Part shown: piece after piece, positions 1-6,549 of the stretch
Position numbering within the stretch: the stretch's first letter is position 1
Layout: each line of letters starts with the position of its first letter
Origin: Lachnospiraceae bacterium
GTDB taxonomy: Bacteria > Bacillota > Clostridia > Lachnospirales > Lachnospiraceae
Assembly: GCA_900753685.1 (NCBI GenBank)
Contig: CAAEAB010000068.1
Coordinates: forward strand, 1-12,409
Direction of reading: 5' to 3'
Length of the DNA stretch: 12,409 nt
Made by a program: the position numbers and the translations under genes
The notes under the pieces: generated by a model
The model's database searches: none
Seen by the model: only the letters and a program-made list of their open reading frames with translations
What the model was told of the DNA's origin: nothing

Positions 1-378
1 CTCAGGAAAGGGGGTGGAGCCGAATATAACAATATCCGCACCACAATTTAAATGTTCCTCATAAATCCTTTCACAGGCATTTTTTGCAACATAGTCATCC
101 GGATCGAGAAAGAAAATCATTTCTCCCGCAGCGGCGTCCAATCCGGCGTTTCTGGCCGAAGCCGTTCCGCCGTTTTCTTTATCAATCATCTGAATCCGAC
201 TATCCAAAGCCATATACTGGCGTAAAATGTCTGCGGAGCGGTCTTTACTGCCATCATTGACGCCGATAATCTCAATGTCCAACAGCGTCTGATTCATCAG
301 GCTTTCCAGACAACGGCTCAAATAGTTTTCAACGTTATATATTGGTAAAATTACCGAGACCTTTGGTCTTTTAACCAT
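1..378 (-). CDS. Family 2 glycosyltransferase, N-terminal part (runs off left edge)
   Basis: The first 126 residues of a GT-A fold family 2 glycosyltransferase are present; the rest lies beyond base 1. Such enzymes transfer a sugar from a nucleotide donor to a growing glycan on the inner face of the membrane. Visible are the N-terminal VSVILPIYNVENYL strand (residues 8-20), the nucleotide-binding NDGS (41-44) and the metal-binding DPDD (92-95, DxD motif). The ATG at 378 follows a GAGGGG ribosome site and lies 28 bases inside the end of the upstream glycosyltransferase gene, so translation is probably coupled. Its N-terminus closely resembles that of the upstream gene (both have RPKVSV..PIYNVE.YL and NQTL.DIEII), so the two are paralogues, probably a tandem duplication. 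The sugar and linkage cannot be read from the sequence. Confidence 0.9.
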   Translation of the reverse strand, partial: MVKRPKVSVILPIYNVENYLSRCLESLMNQTLLDIEIIGVNDGSKDRSADILRQYMALDSRIQMIDKENGGTASARNAGLDAAAGEMIFFLDPDDYVAKNACERIYEEHLNCGADIVIFGSTPFPE

Positions 379-1550
379 GCTAATCCCCTCGCAATCTTCT
401 TACATCCAAGCTTAAATGTATATATTATTCCGTCGTCTTTTACGCTTTGAATCCCGCCAAGGAATTTCCTCGGAAAAAAGGTAATCAATTTTCCAATTTT
501 ATAGGAATAAGAATTTTTAATCTCACGGACAGCCTTTGATGTATACCCCGGCTGATTTAAGGCTTTGCGGGTATAGTATACCGCCGGGTCCTCAACAAGT
601 TTTTTGACGTCTTTCCATTTATAGTCTTCAAAATATTTCGGATTCATCGTACCTTTTTCAAAATCATCCTGAAATTCCATCGCCGCCCGCTCTATAAAAA
701 TATACTTGTATTTTGGCGCAAGTCTTTCAAAATTCCACATATAAGTATCATACTTGATACGCTTGCAGACAAATTCCAGCCGCCCCCGGTTGACCGGATT
801 CGTATCTAAAAAGCGCTGCATTTCCGCATATTCATCACAGACGCAGAAAACCTTTCCAGGAGAATTGACCGAAGAACTTTCATTGTCCTGACGGTAATGA
901 AGAAAGGCTTCTCTGGTCAGCTGTACCCTTTTTGCCAGCGCCATCACTTTAAAATTAAAGCTGGAATCCTGGAAGGATGCCCCCGGCGTCTCATTAAACC
1001 GGATATTGTTTTCTCTTATAAATTCCCGCCGGTAAATGGCTGACCAGATGGTCGGTTTCAAATTGAAAAATTCAACCATTTCCATCGGCGCTCTGAAATC
1101 CGTTGCCGGACAGAAGGTCACTCCTTCTCTGGCTTTTGAAACAATCTCAATCTTTTCATTTCGTTCCTTCGGAACGGAATAATAAAAGTAATAACCGGAT
1201 TTCACCACATCGAGCTTATTTTTTTCGGCTCTTTGGTATAGTTTTTCAAACATATCCAGTTCAGCATAGTCGTCAGACTCAACAATACCGACATATTCTC
1301 CCTCAGCCAAATCAAAGCCCCGGTTCATAGAATTACCGTATCCGCTGTTTGGCTTTGTGATTACCTTCACCCGACTATCCTTCGCGGCGTATTCCTGAAT
1401 AATCTCAGGCGATGAATCCGTAGAACCGTCATCGACACATATAATCTCTATATCTTTTAATGTCTGATTCACAATACTGTCCAGACACTGACGCAAATAT
1501 TTCTCAACATTATAAATTGGTACAACAACCGATACCTTTGGTCTTGCCAT
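351..1550 (-). CDS. Family 2 glycosyltransferase
   Basis: A complete 399-residue family 2 glycosyltransferase, expected to act in the cytoplasm or on the inner membrane face. The GT-A domain occupies roughly residues 5-230: VSVVVPIYNVEKYL (6-19), DDGS (40-43) for the nucleotide and ESDD (91-94) as the DxD metal site. The C-terminal 150 residues are rich in aromatic and charged residues and have no clear membrane helix, as in polysaccharide-cluster glycosyltransferases of Firmicutes. The ATG at 1550 follows GGAGG with 7 bases between, only 11 bases after the ATPase stop, so it belongs to the same transcript. Its 3' end overlaps the next glycosyltransferase by 28 bases. Donor and acceptor are unknown; assignment to the family is secure. 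Confidence 0.93.
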   Translation of the reverse strand: MARPKVSVVVPIYNVEKYLRQCLDSIVNQTLKDIEIICVDDGSTDSSPEIIQEYAAKDSRVKVITKPNSGYGNSMNRGFDLAEGEYVGIVESDDYAELDMFEKLYQRAEKNKLDVVKSGYYFYYSVPKERNEKIEIVSKAREGVTFCPATDFRAPMEMVEFFNLKPTIWSAIYRREFIRENNIRFNETPGASFQDSSFNFKVMALAKRVQLTREAFLHYRQDNESSSVNSPGKVFCVCDEYAEMQRFLDTNPVNRGRLEFVCKRIKYDTYMWNFERLAPKYKYIFIERAAMEFQDDFEKGTMNPKYFEDYKWKDVKKLVEDPAVYYTRKALNQPGYTSKAVREIKNSYSYKIGKLITFFPRKFLGGIQSVKDDGIIYTFKLGCKKIARGLAWLKDQRSR

Positions 1551-1561
1551 GATTTTTCCTC

Positions 1562-2302
1562 CTATCTGTTCACCTGCATATATTCATCACAGACCTCATC
1601 CACCAGACCGCTTCTTCGCACCCGGCCCTTTTCCAGCCAGATGGCATGATCGCAAAGCTCACGCACGGAATGAATATCATGAGATACATAGAGCAGGGTC
1701 GTTCCGCCCTCAAGCATCTCCCGCATCCTTCCGTAACACTTCTGCTGGAACTGATAATCTCCAACCGACAAAATTTCATCAACTACAAGAATATCCGGAC
1801 GCACCATCGTTGCAATGGCAAAGCCTAAACGAGCCTGCATACCGGATGAAAAGTTTTTAATAGGTACATCCAGAAACTGATGCAGCTCGGCAAAATCTAC
1901 GATTTCATCAAAATGCTCCTGCATAAATTTTCTGGAATGTCCGAGCACTGTCCCATTCAGGAAAATATTTTCCCGGGCCGTCATATTATAATCGAAACCG
2001 GCGCCAAGCTCGATGAGCGGAGCGATGCTTCCGTTAATTTTTATGCTCCCTTTATACGGTTTTAAAATACCGCAGGTAGATTTCAGCAGCGTGGATTTTC
2101 CGGAGCCGTTCACGCCGATGAGTCCCCAGGACTCTCCCCGCTTTACTTTCAGATTCACATCCTGAAGCGCAAGAAATTCCTGAAACATCAATTCCCGCCG
2201 GATGAGCTTTATAAAATATTCCTTTAAATCGCTAATTTTTTCCGACGCCAGATTAAACCGTATCGTTAAATTATCAATATCAACTATATAATCCTGTTCC
2301 AT
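1562..2302 (-). CDS. Polysaccharide ABC exporter ATP-binding subunit (Wzt/TagH/KpsT type)
   Basis: The 246-residue ATPase of a polysaccharide ABC-2 exporter; it powers passage of a lipid-linked or reducing-end-capped glycan across the membrane with the permease encoded just upstream. Walker A is GVNGSGKST (63-71), the ABC signature is FSSGMQ (151-156), Walker B ends in DE (175-176) and the switch His is H208 in SHD. The long N-terminal lead before Walker A and the IAPLIELGAGF stretch (93-103) are typical of the Wzt/TagH subfamily. The protein ends soon after the nucleotide-binding domain, so the C-terminal carbohydrate-binding domain that some Wzt proteins use to recognise a capped O-antigen is absent. 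The ATG at 2302 has an AGGAG site that overlaps the stop codon of the permease gene, which argues for coupled translation. Confidence 0.95.
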   Translation of the reverse strand: MEQDYIVDIDNLTIRFNLASEKISDLKEYFIKLIRRELMFQEFLALQDVNLKVKRGESWGLIGVNGSGKSTLLKSTCGILKPYKGSIKINGSIAPLIELGAGFDYNMTARENIFLNGTVLGHSRKFMQEHFDEIVDFAELHQFLDVPIKNFSSGMQARLGFAIATMVRPDILVVDEILSVGDYQFQQKCYGRMREMLEGGTTLLYVSHDIHSVRELCDHAIWLEKGRVRRSGLVDEVCDEYMQVNR

Positions 2303-2313
2303 CTTACGCGCTC

Positions 2314-3102
2314 CTACAAATATAAGATAAATTTATCCTGGCTCCTTTTAAATACAAATAAGCCCAACGCCAGCATAACAAAGGCCCAGATCCATCCGCC
2401 GACAAATACCCTCATCGTCGGGAAGCAGCCGTACAGAACCAAATCTCTGAAATGCTCCACATAGTACCAGGCCGGATTCACCCATTCGACAATTGTCCTC
2501 AGCCACTGAGGAAGCAGGTCGATCGGATAAAACAGCGGCGTAATATACTGCCATGCTACCAGAAATGCCCCATAAATATATTGAATGTCCCGGAAAAAGA
2601 CATTGGCCGCCGACAGAAAAAATCCCATACCGCAGGCAAAAATATAAACCTGAATCACAAGGATCGGCGTTGCCAGCAGATACGGCGTAAACGCGGAACG
2701 TGTTACGATCATAACAAGAACCAGCGCCCCCAGAGAGAATACAAAGTCTACCATTGTACTTGTCACCTTCGACAGGGTAAAAATGTATTTTGGCACATAA
2801 ATCTTCTTAATCAATGCCCCATTATCCAACACCGAATACATCGCCATTGTCGTTGAATTCCGGATAAAATCAAACACAGCCTGTCCAGATAATAAATATA
2901 CCGGAAAATTCTCAATTCCAGCCCGGAACATATGGGAAAATACGGCCACCATAACCAACATGATCAGCAGAGGATTTAATATACTCCACAGGTAGCCAAG
3001 AAAGCTTCTCCGGTATTTTAATTTTAAATCCCGCACAACCAGCTCTCTCAATAAATCCTTGTATCGAAAAAGTGTGTTCACGCGTTCCATCATCAGATTC
3101 AT
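2314..3102 (-). CDS. Polysaccharide ABC exporter permease (Wzm/TagG type, ABC-2 family)
   Basis: The 262-residue membrane subunit of the exporter. The amphipathic N-terminal part with RDLKLKYRRSFLGYLW (24-39) is the hallmark start of ABC-2 polysaccharide permeases, and it is followed by about six hydrophobic segments (roughly residues 40-60, 68-90, 115-135, 143-165, 175-192 and 232-251). The PLFYPIDLLP stretch (189-198) between the fifth and sixth segments is also typical. Length matches the family. The ATG at 3102 has an AAGGAG site 9 bases upstream; the next ATG codons at residues 4-5 are less well placed. The gene lies 24 bases after the preceding glycosyltransferase and 11 bases before the ATPase, so the two exporter subunits are made together. 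Whether the cargo is O-antigen-like, teichoic-acid-like or another cell-wall glycan is not visible. Confidence 0.95.
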   Translation of the reverse strand: MNLMMERVNTLFRYKDLLRELVVRDLKLKYRRSFLGYLWSILNPLLIMLVMVAVFSHMFRAGIENFPVYLLSGQAVFDFIRNSTTMAMYSVLDNGALIKKIYVPKYIFTLSKVTSTMVDFVFSLGALVLVMIVTRSAFTPYLLATPILVIQVYIFACGMGFFLSAANVFFRDIQYIYGAFLVAWQYITPLFYPIDLLPQWLRTIVEWVNPAWYYVEHFRDLVLYGCFPTMRVFVGGWIWAFVMLALGLFVFKRSQDKFILYL

Positions 3103-3126
3103 ACTGGGAATCTCCTTATACGTATT

Positions 3127-4131
3127 TTAGTAAGAATTTCTGCGGTGCTTAAAGGCTATCACGGCCGCCGGGAAGGTCAAAAAGCCGGTATAGCGCATAA
3201 ACCACACTGCCTTATTTTTCACGCTATGCCATGCCCCTGGATTACGCCGCCGCATATGGGCATCCAGAGCCATCGCCTCTTTTCGTTTTCCGCTCCCCAG
3301 CGGAAAGCTGATATAAATTTTCATCTGACTGCCGATCATCCAACCGATAATTTCATTGATATATTGTCTCTGGGCTTCGCTTAACTTCGCGTCCATACGC
3401 TCCACATATTTTTCCAGGCGCAGCAAAACATGCAGATGATTTTTTAAGTTCGCCTGCATTTTTTTAATCGACATACTTTGATTTGGCAGCCCCAAACGAT
3501 ACCGATATACCGATGGTTCGAGGAAAATCAATGTATCCACATAAGGCATCGGAAAGGTGATATACTCCATATCCACGTAAAACATATGCTCATCGATCTT
3601 CACCTTCATCTTCCGAAGAAGCTCTGTTTTAATGGTCATGGCGTGCATCGGCACCGTAACCTTCCCCACAACCTCTTCTAAATGATAAATCCGTCCGTAT
3701 TCAACTTTTTCAAAAGGATATTCCTGAAGCTTTGCTGGTCTCCGAGTCGTATGATCCACCATCGTATAATTACTTCCAACCACATCCACATCCAGCCGCT
3801 TCAACATTTTTACTAACCGGCGGAAATTTTCCGTATCTACCCAGTCATCACCGTCAAGGACCTTGAAATATTTTCCTGCGGCTTCCTCAATCCCTTTATT
3901 GATAGTCGAACCATGTCCGCCGTTCTCCTTCGTGATCACGCGAAAGAGCCGGGGATATTCCGCCTCGTACTGTTTTCCGATCTCCTCCGTCCTGTCCATG
4001 GAACCGTCATTAATAATAAGGACTTCCATATCCTCCATAATGTCCGGATGAATCAACGAATTCAGCCCCTCCTCCAGATAAGCTTCCACGTTATAGCTCG
4101 GCACGACAACCGTTAATATCTTTTCACTCAT
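3127..4131 (-). CDS. Family 2 glycosyltransferase
   Basis: A 334-residue glycosyltransferase with a GT-A domain at the N-terminus: VVPSYNVEAYLEEGL (9-23), NDGS (41-44) and DGDD (93-96, DxD metal site). KENGGHGSTINKGI (68-81) is the conserved loop after the nucleotide site. The C-terminus is basic, with one moderately hydrophobic stretch (about 310-327) that may sit at the membrane. The gene has its own near-consensus promoter in the 65-base gap upstream, which makes it the likely first gene of a transcript that also holds the exporter and the two last glycosyltransferases. The ATG at 4131 is preceded by AGGAAAGAG at about 8-10 bases, a weaker ribosome site than those of its neighbours. The sugar specificity cannot be inferred. 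Confidence 0.92.
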   Translation of the reverse strand: MSEKILTVVVPSYNVEAYLEEGLNSLIHPDIMEDMEVLIINDGSMDRTEEIGKQYEAEYPRLFRVITKENGGHGSTINKGIEEAAGKYFKVLDGDDWVDTENFRRLVKMLKRLDVDVVGSNYTMVDHTTRRPAKLQEYPFEKVEYGRIYHLEEVVGKVTVPMHAMTIKTELLRKMKVKIDEHMFYVDMEYITFPMPYVDTLIFLEPSVYRYRLGLPNQSMSIKKMQANLKNHLHVLLRLEKYVERMDAKLSEAQRQYINEIIGWMIGSQMKIYISFPLGSGKRKEAMALDAHMRRRNPGAWHSVKNKAVWFMRYTGFLTFPAAVIAFKHRRNSY

Positions 4132-4171
4132 AATGGGTTCTCTTTCCTGAATTTTCTATTATATCCTTTTT

Positions 4172-4200
4172 ATTCTAAAGCTTTTACGCAGGTTTGTCAA
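4172..4200 (-). promoter_or_regulatory. Sigma-A-type promoter before the second glycosyltransferase gene
   Basis: On the minus strand TTGACA (4200-4195) and TAGAAT (4177-4172) are separated by exactly 17 bases. The -35 box is a perfect consensus and overlaps the TGA stop of the upstream gene (4197-4199). The predicted start near 4165 gives a leader of about 33 bases before the ATG at 4131. A second TATAAT-like box at 4158-4163 lacks a good partner at -35. Confidence 0.7.
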
Positions 4201-5225
4201 CGGATGACTCGCCCCGACGGATTCCACTGCAGCCCAAATTTAAAAATCCCCGCAATAAATCCGCAGCCATAGGAAACATGCAGTAAAAGGTGGATCACCA
4301 TCAGTCGAAGGCGAAGCATAATTCCATCCGGATTATCCTCTATCTTCAATGTGAAGGATGCCCCCGCGTCCATTAGTCCATAAAGTCCTATCACTCCGGC
4401 ATAATATTTCCGGAAGCTCCGGCTAAAACAACTGAGCAGTCCGCCAATGACTAAAAACAAAACAAACAGCATCGGCACAAGGTGAGATATTCTCGCCGGC
4501 TTATGATGCTTTTTTATAACCGCAACCTTCCACAGACCATAACCAAAGTACTGCTTAATCAATCCCGAATACGTATCTCTCGGATAATAGGTACTGTAAA
4601 TTTTACTGGATATAAAAATCTTTCCTCCGGCCTCACAGATTTTAAAATTAAAATCATCATCCTCATTTAAAATAAGGTTCTCGTCGAACAAACCGACCTT
4701 TTCCGCCGTCGACTTCTTAAAAGCCCCAAAAGAAACGGTGTCGCTATAGCCTTCATAATTTTTAATATGCTGCTTTCCGCCGCCCAGGGCAAAAGGTGAG
4801 TCGTAGGCCGCCGCCACCGCCCGCTGAATCGGATTTTTCCCCTTCACCGCTGTCGGGCCGCCCACATTTTCAGCTCCGGTCTTCAGCAAATATTCGATAC
4901 ATTTTGAAATATAATCCTCGGCAAATTCCGTATGGGCATCCAGCCGGACAATATATTCTCCCTTAGCGGCCCGGATACCGATATTTACTCCGCAGGAAAT
5001 CGTTCCTCTCGGATTTTTCAACATATGAATATGGTCATAGCGAACCTCATACTCGCCAATGATCGCTTCCGTATCGTCCGTCGACGGCCCTACGGCCAGC
5101 AAAACCTCATGCCTGTCCCGCGGATAATCCTGCCTGAGTACCGAATCCAGACAGGCCCGGATATATTTATGCTCATTCCGCACCGGAATTACCACTGAAA
5201 CAAAGGGCAGCCTCGCGCCTTCCAT
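4197..5225 (-). CDS. ExoA-like membrane-attached family 2 glycosyltransferase
   Basis: A 342-residue glycosyltransferase resembling the ExoA group of exopolysaccharide enzymes. From the chosen start, the GT-A domain begins FVSVVIPVRNEHKYI (8-22); RLDAHTEF (95-102) carries the metal-binding D.H motif usual in ExoA-like proteins, and NEDDD (187-191) holds the catalytic ED-type acidic pair. Three hydrophobic segments at about 248-266, 274-290 and 304-326 anchor the C-terminus in the membrane. An in-frame ATG 17 codons upstream (5276) exists but has no ribosome site and coincides with the predicted transcription start, whereas the ATG at 5225 has GGAGGTG 5-6 bases upstream; I therefore use 5225. 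It is the first gene of the polysaccharide locus and might add an early sugar to the lipid carrier, which is inference. Confidence 0.88.
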   Translation of the reverse strand: MEGARLPFVSVVIPVRNEHKYIRACLDSVLRQDYPRDRHEVLLAVGPSTDDTEAIIGEYEVRYDHIHMLKNPRGTISCGVNIGIRAAKGEYIVRLDAHTEFAEDYISKCIEYLLKTGAENVGGPTAVKGKNPIQRAVAAAYDSPFALGGGKQHIKNYEGYSDTVSFGAFKKSTAEKVGLFDENLILNEDDDFNFKICEAGGKIFISSKIYSTYYPRDTYSGLIKQYFGYGLWKVAVIKKHHKPARISHLVPMLFVLFLVIGGLLSCFSRSFRKYYAGVIGLYGLMDAGASFTLKIEDNPDGIMLRLRLMVIHLLLHVSYGCGFIAGIFKFGLQWNPSGRVIR

Positions 5226-5278
5226 GCCAGCACCTCCATCCTCGATCCATCTGCCGTTTCCGACATATATTTCCATTT

Positions 5279-5307
5279 ATTATACTTATATTATTCCATC
5301 AAGTCAA
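5279..5307 (-). promoter_or_regulatory. Promoter of the polysaccharide locus
   Basis: On the minus strand TTGACT (5307-5302) and a perfect TATAAT (5284-5279) are 17 bases apart. The predicted transcription start is near 5272, so the ATG at 5276 would not be within the message and the leader to the ATG at 5225 is about 47 bases. The promoter is divergent from the toxin-antitoxin promoter, about 60 bases away. Confidence 0.75.
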
Positions 5308-5357
5308 ACCGAATTATGCGTCCGTCTTATTTAACAAGATTATCGGTGTGCAAATAA

Positions 5358-5382
5358 AATGTATTGCCTATATCAATACATT
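5358..5382. promoter_or_regulatory. Palindromic operator in the toxin-antitoxin promoter
   Basis: Perfect 9-base inverted arms AATGTATTG (5358-5366) and CAATACATT (5374-5382) flank a 7-base spacer. The palindrome covers the -35 box and most of the spacer of the antitoxin promoter, the usual place for autorepression by a ribbon-helix-helix antitoxin with its toxin. That it is the operator is inferred from this position. Confidence 0.6.
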
Positions 5383-5392
5383 GTAGTATAAT
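5364..5392 (+). promoter_or_regulatory. Promoter of the toxin-antitoxin operon
   Basis: TTGCCT (5364-5369) and a perfect TATAAT (5387-5392) are separated by 17 bases. The start would fall near 5399, leaving about 40 bases of leader before the antitoxin ATG at 5438. Confidence 0.7.
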
Positions 5393-5437
5393 GAACACAG
5401 AAAAAGGAACACTACTTCTATGAAAGGAGCTGTTGTT

Positions 5438-5743
5438 ATGGCAAAATCAGCAAGCGTGTATGCAAGAATTGACCCTGTATTAAAGGAACAGGCAGAAACG
5501 ATACTATCTGCTCTTGGCATTCCCACTTCCAATGCAATTGATATGTTTTTCAAACAGATTGTTTTAAAAAAAGGACTTCCTTTTGAAGTCAAACTTCCGT
5601 ATGAAAAACCAGTTTGTATCGGTCCTCTTAGTGAAGAAGAACTGAATGCAGAACTTGAAAAAGGATATGCAGATATACAGGCAGGACGTACAAAACCATT
5701 GGAGCAGGCGATTGCAGAAATGCGAAGAGATTTTAAGATATGA
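5438..5743 (+). CDS. RelB/DinJ-family antitoxin
   Basis: A 101-residue antitoxin of a type II toxin-antitoxin module. It should bind and inhibit the RelE/ParE-type toxin encoded next and repress the shared promoter. The N-terminal 50 residues form a ribbon-helix-helix DNA-binding domain (ASVYARIDPVLKEQAE as strand and first helix, then GIPTSNAIDMFFKQIV as second helix); the C-terminal half, with LSEEELNAELEKGY and an acidic-basic helix to the end, is the usual toxin-binding tail. The ATG at 5438 has AAAGGAG 8 bases upstream and gives the typical MAKSA start; an ATG at 5420 has no good site and overlaps that ribosome site. The stop overlaps the toxin start by 4 bases (ATGA), so the two are translationally coupled. 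The module looks more A+T-rich than its flanks, consistent with horizontal gain. Confidence 0.9.
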   Translation: MAKSASVYARIDPVLKEQAETILSALGIPTSNAIDMFFKQIVLKKGLPFEVKLPYEKPVCIGPLSEEELNAELEKGYADIQAGRTKPLEQAIAEMRRDFKI

Positions 5744-6061
5744 AATTTGAAGTTGAATTATCCGAAAAGGCAGATAGGGATTTAAGAAACATTTTCTTTT
5801 ATATTGCCATAGATTTATGTGCGCCCGATACTGCCGAAAAGCAAGTGAGGCGATTATGGGACGCTATGCGTTCTCTTGACGAAATGCCAGAACGATACCG
5901 TCGTTATGAAGATGAGCCGTGGCATAGTCATGGTATGCGTGTTCTTCCTGTGGACAATTTTGTTGTTTTATATATTCCCGATTTGGAAGAAAAAAAAAGT
6001 ACGCATTATCAGCGTGATGTATAGTGGGAGTGATATAAACGAACAGTTAAAGAAGATTTAA
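5740..6061 (+). pseudogene. RelE/ParE-family toxin, frameshifted near the 3' end
   Basis: The toxin partner, in this family usually a ribosome-dependent mRNA endonuclease or a gyrase inhibitor. The frame opened at 5740 (ATGA overlap with the antitoxin) reads EVELSEKADRDLRNIFFYIA, then MPERYRRYEDEPWHSHGMRV and PVDNFVVLYIPDLEEKK. After nine A (5990-5998) it leaves the family sequence and stops at 6024 with a foreign tail (STHYQRDV), giving 94 residues. In another frame the family C-terminus continues at once as VRIISVMYSGSDINEQL and ends at 6061. Removing one A restores a normal protein of about 106 residues. The lost part includes the last beta strand and residues that in RelE relatives take part in catalysis, so the read frame is probably inactive. 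A real mutation, a sequencing error in the run, or slippage at A9 are all possible. Confidence 0.82.
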
Positions 6062-6080
6062 AAGATAAAGAAAATTTCTA

Positions 6081-6220
6081 TTCGTTAGACCAGAGATTTG
6101 CCTCCGACTCCCTTCAGATTCCACCTCACGATGGACACCCTTGTCCTTGGCTGTATCCTTCCTACTACTAAGGCGAATTGGGAACTTTCACCCGTTAGAA
6201 ACGTGCGCCGCAAGGCGCAC
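6081..6220 (-). mobile_element. Group II intron (class C-like), 5' fragment of domain I
   Basis: Read on the minus strand from 6220, the sequence starts GTGCGCC, matching the 5' splice-site consensus GUGYG. It continues with TAACGGGTGAAAGT, then AAGGGTGTCC, GTGGAATCTGAAGG, GTCGGAGGCAAA and CTCTGGTCTAACGAA. From memory these are the conserved blocks, in order, of the domain I start of bacterial group II introns such as the Oceanobacillus iheyensis class C intron. The first 18 bases form a perfect hairpin (7-base stem, 4-base loop). The match fades near 6080, where the toxin gene end begins; no intron-encoded reverse transcriptase and no domain V are present. The fragment sits directly after the tRNA-Pro terminator and in the same direction, the known target choice of class C introns. 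It is a truncated, non-splicing remnant. Confidence 0.75.
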
Positions 6221-6266
6221 AACAAAAAAGCACCGGATGCCTTAAACCTAGACTTACCGGTGCTTT
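6221..6266 (-). terminator. Intrinsic terminator of tRNA-Pro
   Basis: On the minus strand, arms AAAGCACCGG (6266-6257) and CCGGTGCTTT (6236-6227) form a perfect 10-base stem around a 20-base loop, followed by a T-run to 6224. It begins 7 bases after the tRNA 3' end. In the plus direction the same stem is followed by TTTT, so it may also stop transcripts coming from the toxin-antitoxin operon. Confidence 0.85.
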
Positions 6267-6273
6267 TCCATCG

Positions 6274-6347
6274 TCGAAGCGACGTGATTCGAACACGCGA
6301 CCTCTGCGTCCCGAACGCAGCGCTCTACCAAACTGAGCCACGCTTCG
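6274..6347 (-). tRNA. tRNA-Pro (anticodon CGG)
   Basis: A 74-base cloverleaf including the discriminator A (6274). The acceptor arms CGAAGCG/CGCTTCG pair perfectly; the D stem is GCTC/GAGC; the anticodon stem CTGCG/CGCAG closes a TTCGGGA loop with anticodon CGG and G37, as expected for proline; the T arm GCGTG-TTCGAAT-CACGT has one G-U pair. The CCA end is not encoded (ACGA follows). Promoter and terminator flank it, so it is a single-gene unit. Confidence 0.95.
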
Positions 6348-6359
6348 ATGTGCTATATT

Positions 6360-6388
6360 ATTCTAACGCTTTTCTTTAAAAAAATCAA
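6360..6388 (-). promoter_or_regulatory. Promoter of tRNA-Pro
   Basis: On the minus strand TTGATT (6388-6383) and TAGAAT (6365-6360) are 17 bases apart. The -10 box lies 12 bases before the tRNA 5' end, so the precursor leader is only a few bases long. Confidence 0.65.
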
Positions 6389-6392
6389 CATA

Positions 6393-6494
6393 TTTTTTTA
6401 TTTTTTGAAAAAACTTTTTGCTCCTTTTGGAACTTCACATTTTTTCCATTTAAAATTAACATTTTTTTCACATCATCCCCACATTTTTTTCACA
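6393..6494. repeat. A-tract array with 22-base period upstream of the tRNA promoter
   Basis: Three copies of an ACATTTTTTTCACA-like unit start at 6437, 6459 and 6481, exactly 22 bases apart. The second and third are identical over 14 bases; the first is diverged. Further T/A-tracts lie at 6393-6399, 6401-6406 and 6408-6413. Read on the tRNA strand these are A-tracts about two helical turns apart upstream of the -35 box, which suggests curved DNA or an UP-element-like enhancer; that role is inference. No gene is seen in 6389-6600. Confidence 0.5.
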
Positions 6495-6549
6495 AGCCCT
6501 GGATATACTATAACCATCAAAAGAAATTTTGATAGATTTTTTTCATAAC

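Noticed and set aside
5281..6061. Search for the missing group II intron domain V or reverse transcriptase on the minus strand
   Set aside because: No domain V-like hairpin sequence and no reverse transcriptase frame is visible; the stretch is occupied by the toxin-antitoxin module.
6098..6379. A plus-strand open frame of 93 codons
   Set aside because: It runs antisense through the intron fragment, the tRNA terminator and the tRNA-Pro gene, has no ribosome site and is explained by those features.
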